From Kangiella sp. (GTDB taxonomy: Bacteria > Pseudomonadota > Gammaproteobacteria > Enterobacterales > Kangiellaceae), in assembly GCA_002733465.1 (NCBI GenBank), contig NVVT01000014.1:58055-63253 (forward strand): DNA of 5,199 nt, written 5' to 3'. Numbering within the stretch: the stretch's first letter is position 1; every line of letters starts with the position of its first letter. The notes below the pieces were generated by a model. The model did no database searches, was not told the DNA's origin, and saw only the letters and a program-made list of their open reading frames with translations. Positions 3,854 through 5,199 of the stretch are shown here, in pieces. A program made the translations under genes and the position numbers.

Positions 3854-5199
3854 CTAATTCTGGGCCTCTACCCATTCCTTAACCCAACTAATCGCAGCAG
3901 GTAATGCATCAACATCAGTTCCCCCACCCTGCGCCATATCAGGCCTGCCACCACCTTTACCACCAATTCTTGCGGTTAATTCCCGCATCAAATTGCCAGC
4001 GTGGTAACGTTTAATAAGATCTTTAGTAACTACCGCTATCGCACTCACCTTACCATCGTTAACCGATGCGAGCAGGATAATACCAGATCCTATCTTGTTC
4101 CGTATTTGGTCGCTTAAACCGCGTAATGACTTCGCGTCTAAGTTATCTAGTTGAATTGATAATAAGTCAATATCACCAACTCTAACTACTTCATTTAGTA
4201 AGTCACTCCCATGAGAAGATGACAATTTATCTTTTAGTTTATCAATTTCTCGGTCTTGTGACTTAGACTTTATAATTAGTTGGTCAACTTTATCATTCAA
4301 AGATAACCTATCCGTTTTAAGCGATGAAGCTAATTGGCTAATCAACCAACCTTGCTTTTGCGTGTATTCTATCGCATTTTCACCTGTTATGGCTTCTATT
4401 CTTCTAATTCCTGATGCTATTCCTTGTTCACTAATTATTTTAAACGCGCCAATTTGCCCGGTTTGTTTAACATGTGTTCCACCACACAGTTCCACAGAAA
4501 ATTCAGACATTGATAAAACTCGGACGACTTCACCATATTTTTCACCAAATAACATCGTCGCACCCAATCCCTTCGCGCTTTCCATATCGGTAACTTTGGT
4601 TTCAACAATATGATTAGCTCTAATATGTTGATTAACACATTTTTCGATACTAAATAGTACATCTTGTGGAATTGAAGACGGGTGAGAGAAATCGAAGCGT
4701 AATCTTTGGCTGTCACAATGTGAGCCTTTTTGCTCTATATGTTGCCCAAGCAACTTTTTTAAACTCGCATGGAGTAAATGAGTCGCGGAGTGGTTGTTAG
4801 CGGTATTATTGCGCTCATCTGAATTAACTTTCGCAATTACCGACTCATTAACTTTTAGTGTTCCCTTTCGCAAAATTCCTTGATGAATAAAGGCTTGATC
4901 AAGTTTTATGGTATCCGTTACTTCAAAAATAACGCCACTTTCTGTTTGCAATAAACCTTTATCACCTACCTGACCGCCAGATTCTGCGTAAAATGGTGTT
5001 TTATTCAAAACTAAAGCGGCTTTGGTCCCTTCTATTATCGCATCGACAGTACCACCTTCTACAAGAATCGATTCAATTGTTGCAGACTCGTTTAAGCTGG
5101 TATAACCTGAAAATGTTGTTTGCGAATCGACAGAAAGACTATCGTTATAATCAATACCAAATTTATTCGCACTACGAGCTCTTTCTTTTTGCGCTTGCA
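3854..5199 (-). CDS. alaS: Alanyl-tRNA synthetase, C-terminal half (5' end outside the window)
   Basis: AlaRS charges tRNA-Ala with alanine and hydrolyses mischarged Ser/Gly-tRNA-Ala. About 447 codons are present of a protein usually near 870 aa. The open frame runs to the window edge: upstream of the TTG at 5006-5008 it reads QAQKERARSANKFGIDYN and on through VEGGTVDAIIEGTKAALVL without a stop, so the TTG is internal and not the true start. Visible parts, in order: the end of the aminoacylation/tRNA-recognition region; the beta-barrel with TPFYAESGGQVGDKG; the editing (SAD) domain with the zinc ligands H-x3-H in NNHSATHLLH (first His codon 4790-4792) and C-x3-H in ELCGGTHV; a short coiled linker rich in Lys/Asp; and the C-Ala (DHHA1) domain with GGKGGGRPDMAQGGG near the end. 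Editing residues are intact. The stop is TAG at 3854-3856. csrA follows, the standard gammaproteobacterial order. Confidence 0.97.
   Translation of the reverse strand, partial: QAQKERARSANKFGIDYNDSLSVDSQTTFSGYTSLNESATIESILVEGGTVDAIIEGTKAALVLNKTPFYAESGGQVGDKGLLQTESGVIFEVTDTIKLDQAFIHQGILRKGTLKVNESVIAKVNSDERNNTANNHSATHLLHASLKKLLGQHIEQKGSHCDSQRLRFDFSHPSSIPQDVLFSIEKCVNQHIRANHIVETKVTDMESAKGLGATMLFGEKYGEVVRVLSMSEFSVELCGGTHVKQTGQIGAFKIISEQGIASGIRRIEAITGENAIEYTQKQGWLISQLASSLKTDRLSLNDKVDQLIIKSKSQDREIDKLKDKLSSSHGSDLLNEVVRVGDIDLLSIQLDNLDAKSLRGLSDQIRNKIGSGIILLASVNDGKVSAIAVVTKDLIKRYHAGNLMRELTARIGGKGGGRPDMAQGGGTDVDALPAAISWVKEWVEAQN

Noticed and set aside
4435..4716. 93-codon minus-strand ORF overlapping alaS in another frame, and similar plus-strand ORFs over hsdM, alaS and the KilA-N gene
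   Set aside because: They lie entirely within well-supported genes, have no family features and no independent start signals.
5006..5008. TTG as start of a 384-aa protein
   Set aside because: The frame is open to the window edge and the upstream residues are typical AlaRS sequence, so the TTG is an internal leucine codon.

Overview
The window carries the end of a gammaproteobacterial core segment (alaS, csrA, tRNA-Ser, tRNA-Arg) directly followed by an accessory type I restriction-modification locus. Every gene is on the minus strand, so transcription runs from high to low coordinates. The CsrA protein (61 aa) looks nearly identical to the enterobacterial protein over its first 40 residues. 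The order alaS - csrA - tRNA-Ser(GCU) - tRNA-Arg(ACG) is the arrangement known from Escherichia and many marine Alteromonadales/Vibrionales-type bacteria. The DNA is AT-rich, especially between genes. I infer a gammaproteobacterium, possibly a marine one, but cannot name a genus.

Layout in transcription order: (1) 5199-3854, the C-terminal half of alanyl-tRNA synthetase, with editing-domain zinc ligands and the C-Ala domain. (2) 3696-3511, csrA, with a GGAG Shine-Dalgarno that is also a plausible CsrA autoregulatory site. (3) 3503-3398, three AT-rich inverted repeats in a row with no coding capacity, the last overlapping a possible tRNA-Ser promoter. (4) 3299-3208, tRNA-Ser(GCU). (5) 3163-3135, a near-consensus sigma-70 promoter, then tRNA-Arg(ACG) at 3072-2996 and a clear intrinsic terminator at 2989-2953. 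(6) About 255 bp of non-coding DNA, then a TATAAT -10 element. (7) 2636-1083, hsdM, an EcoR124I-like (type IC) adenine methyltransferase. (8) 1082-919, an unusual junction with a 12-codon ORF resembling the start of a RhuM-family gene, a perfect 15-bp hairpin and a second 9-bp palindrome. (9) 918-106, a 270-aa KilA-N domain protein. (10) 109-1, the first 36 codons of hsdS, overlapping the KilA-N gene by ATGA.

HsdM and HsdS would form the modification enzyme; hsdR is not in the window and would be expected further downstream (below coordinate 1). The main point of interest is the extra KilA-N gene between hsdM and hsdS, translationally coupled to hsdS, together with the palindrome-rich junction that appears to mark a cassette exchange. 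Its role in the restriction system is unknown. Family assignments rest on recognising motifs and remembered family sequences; no search was run.
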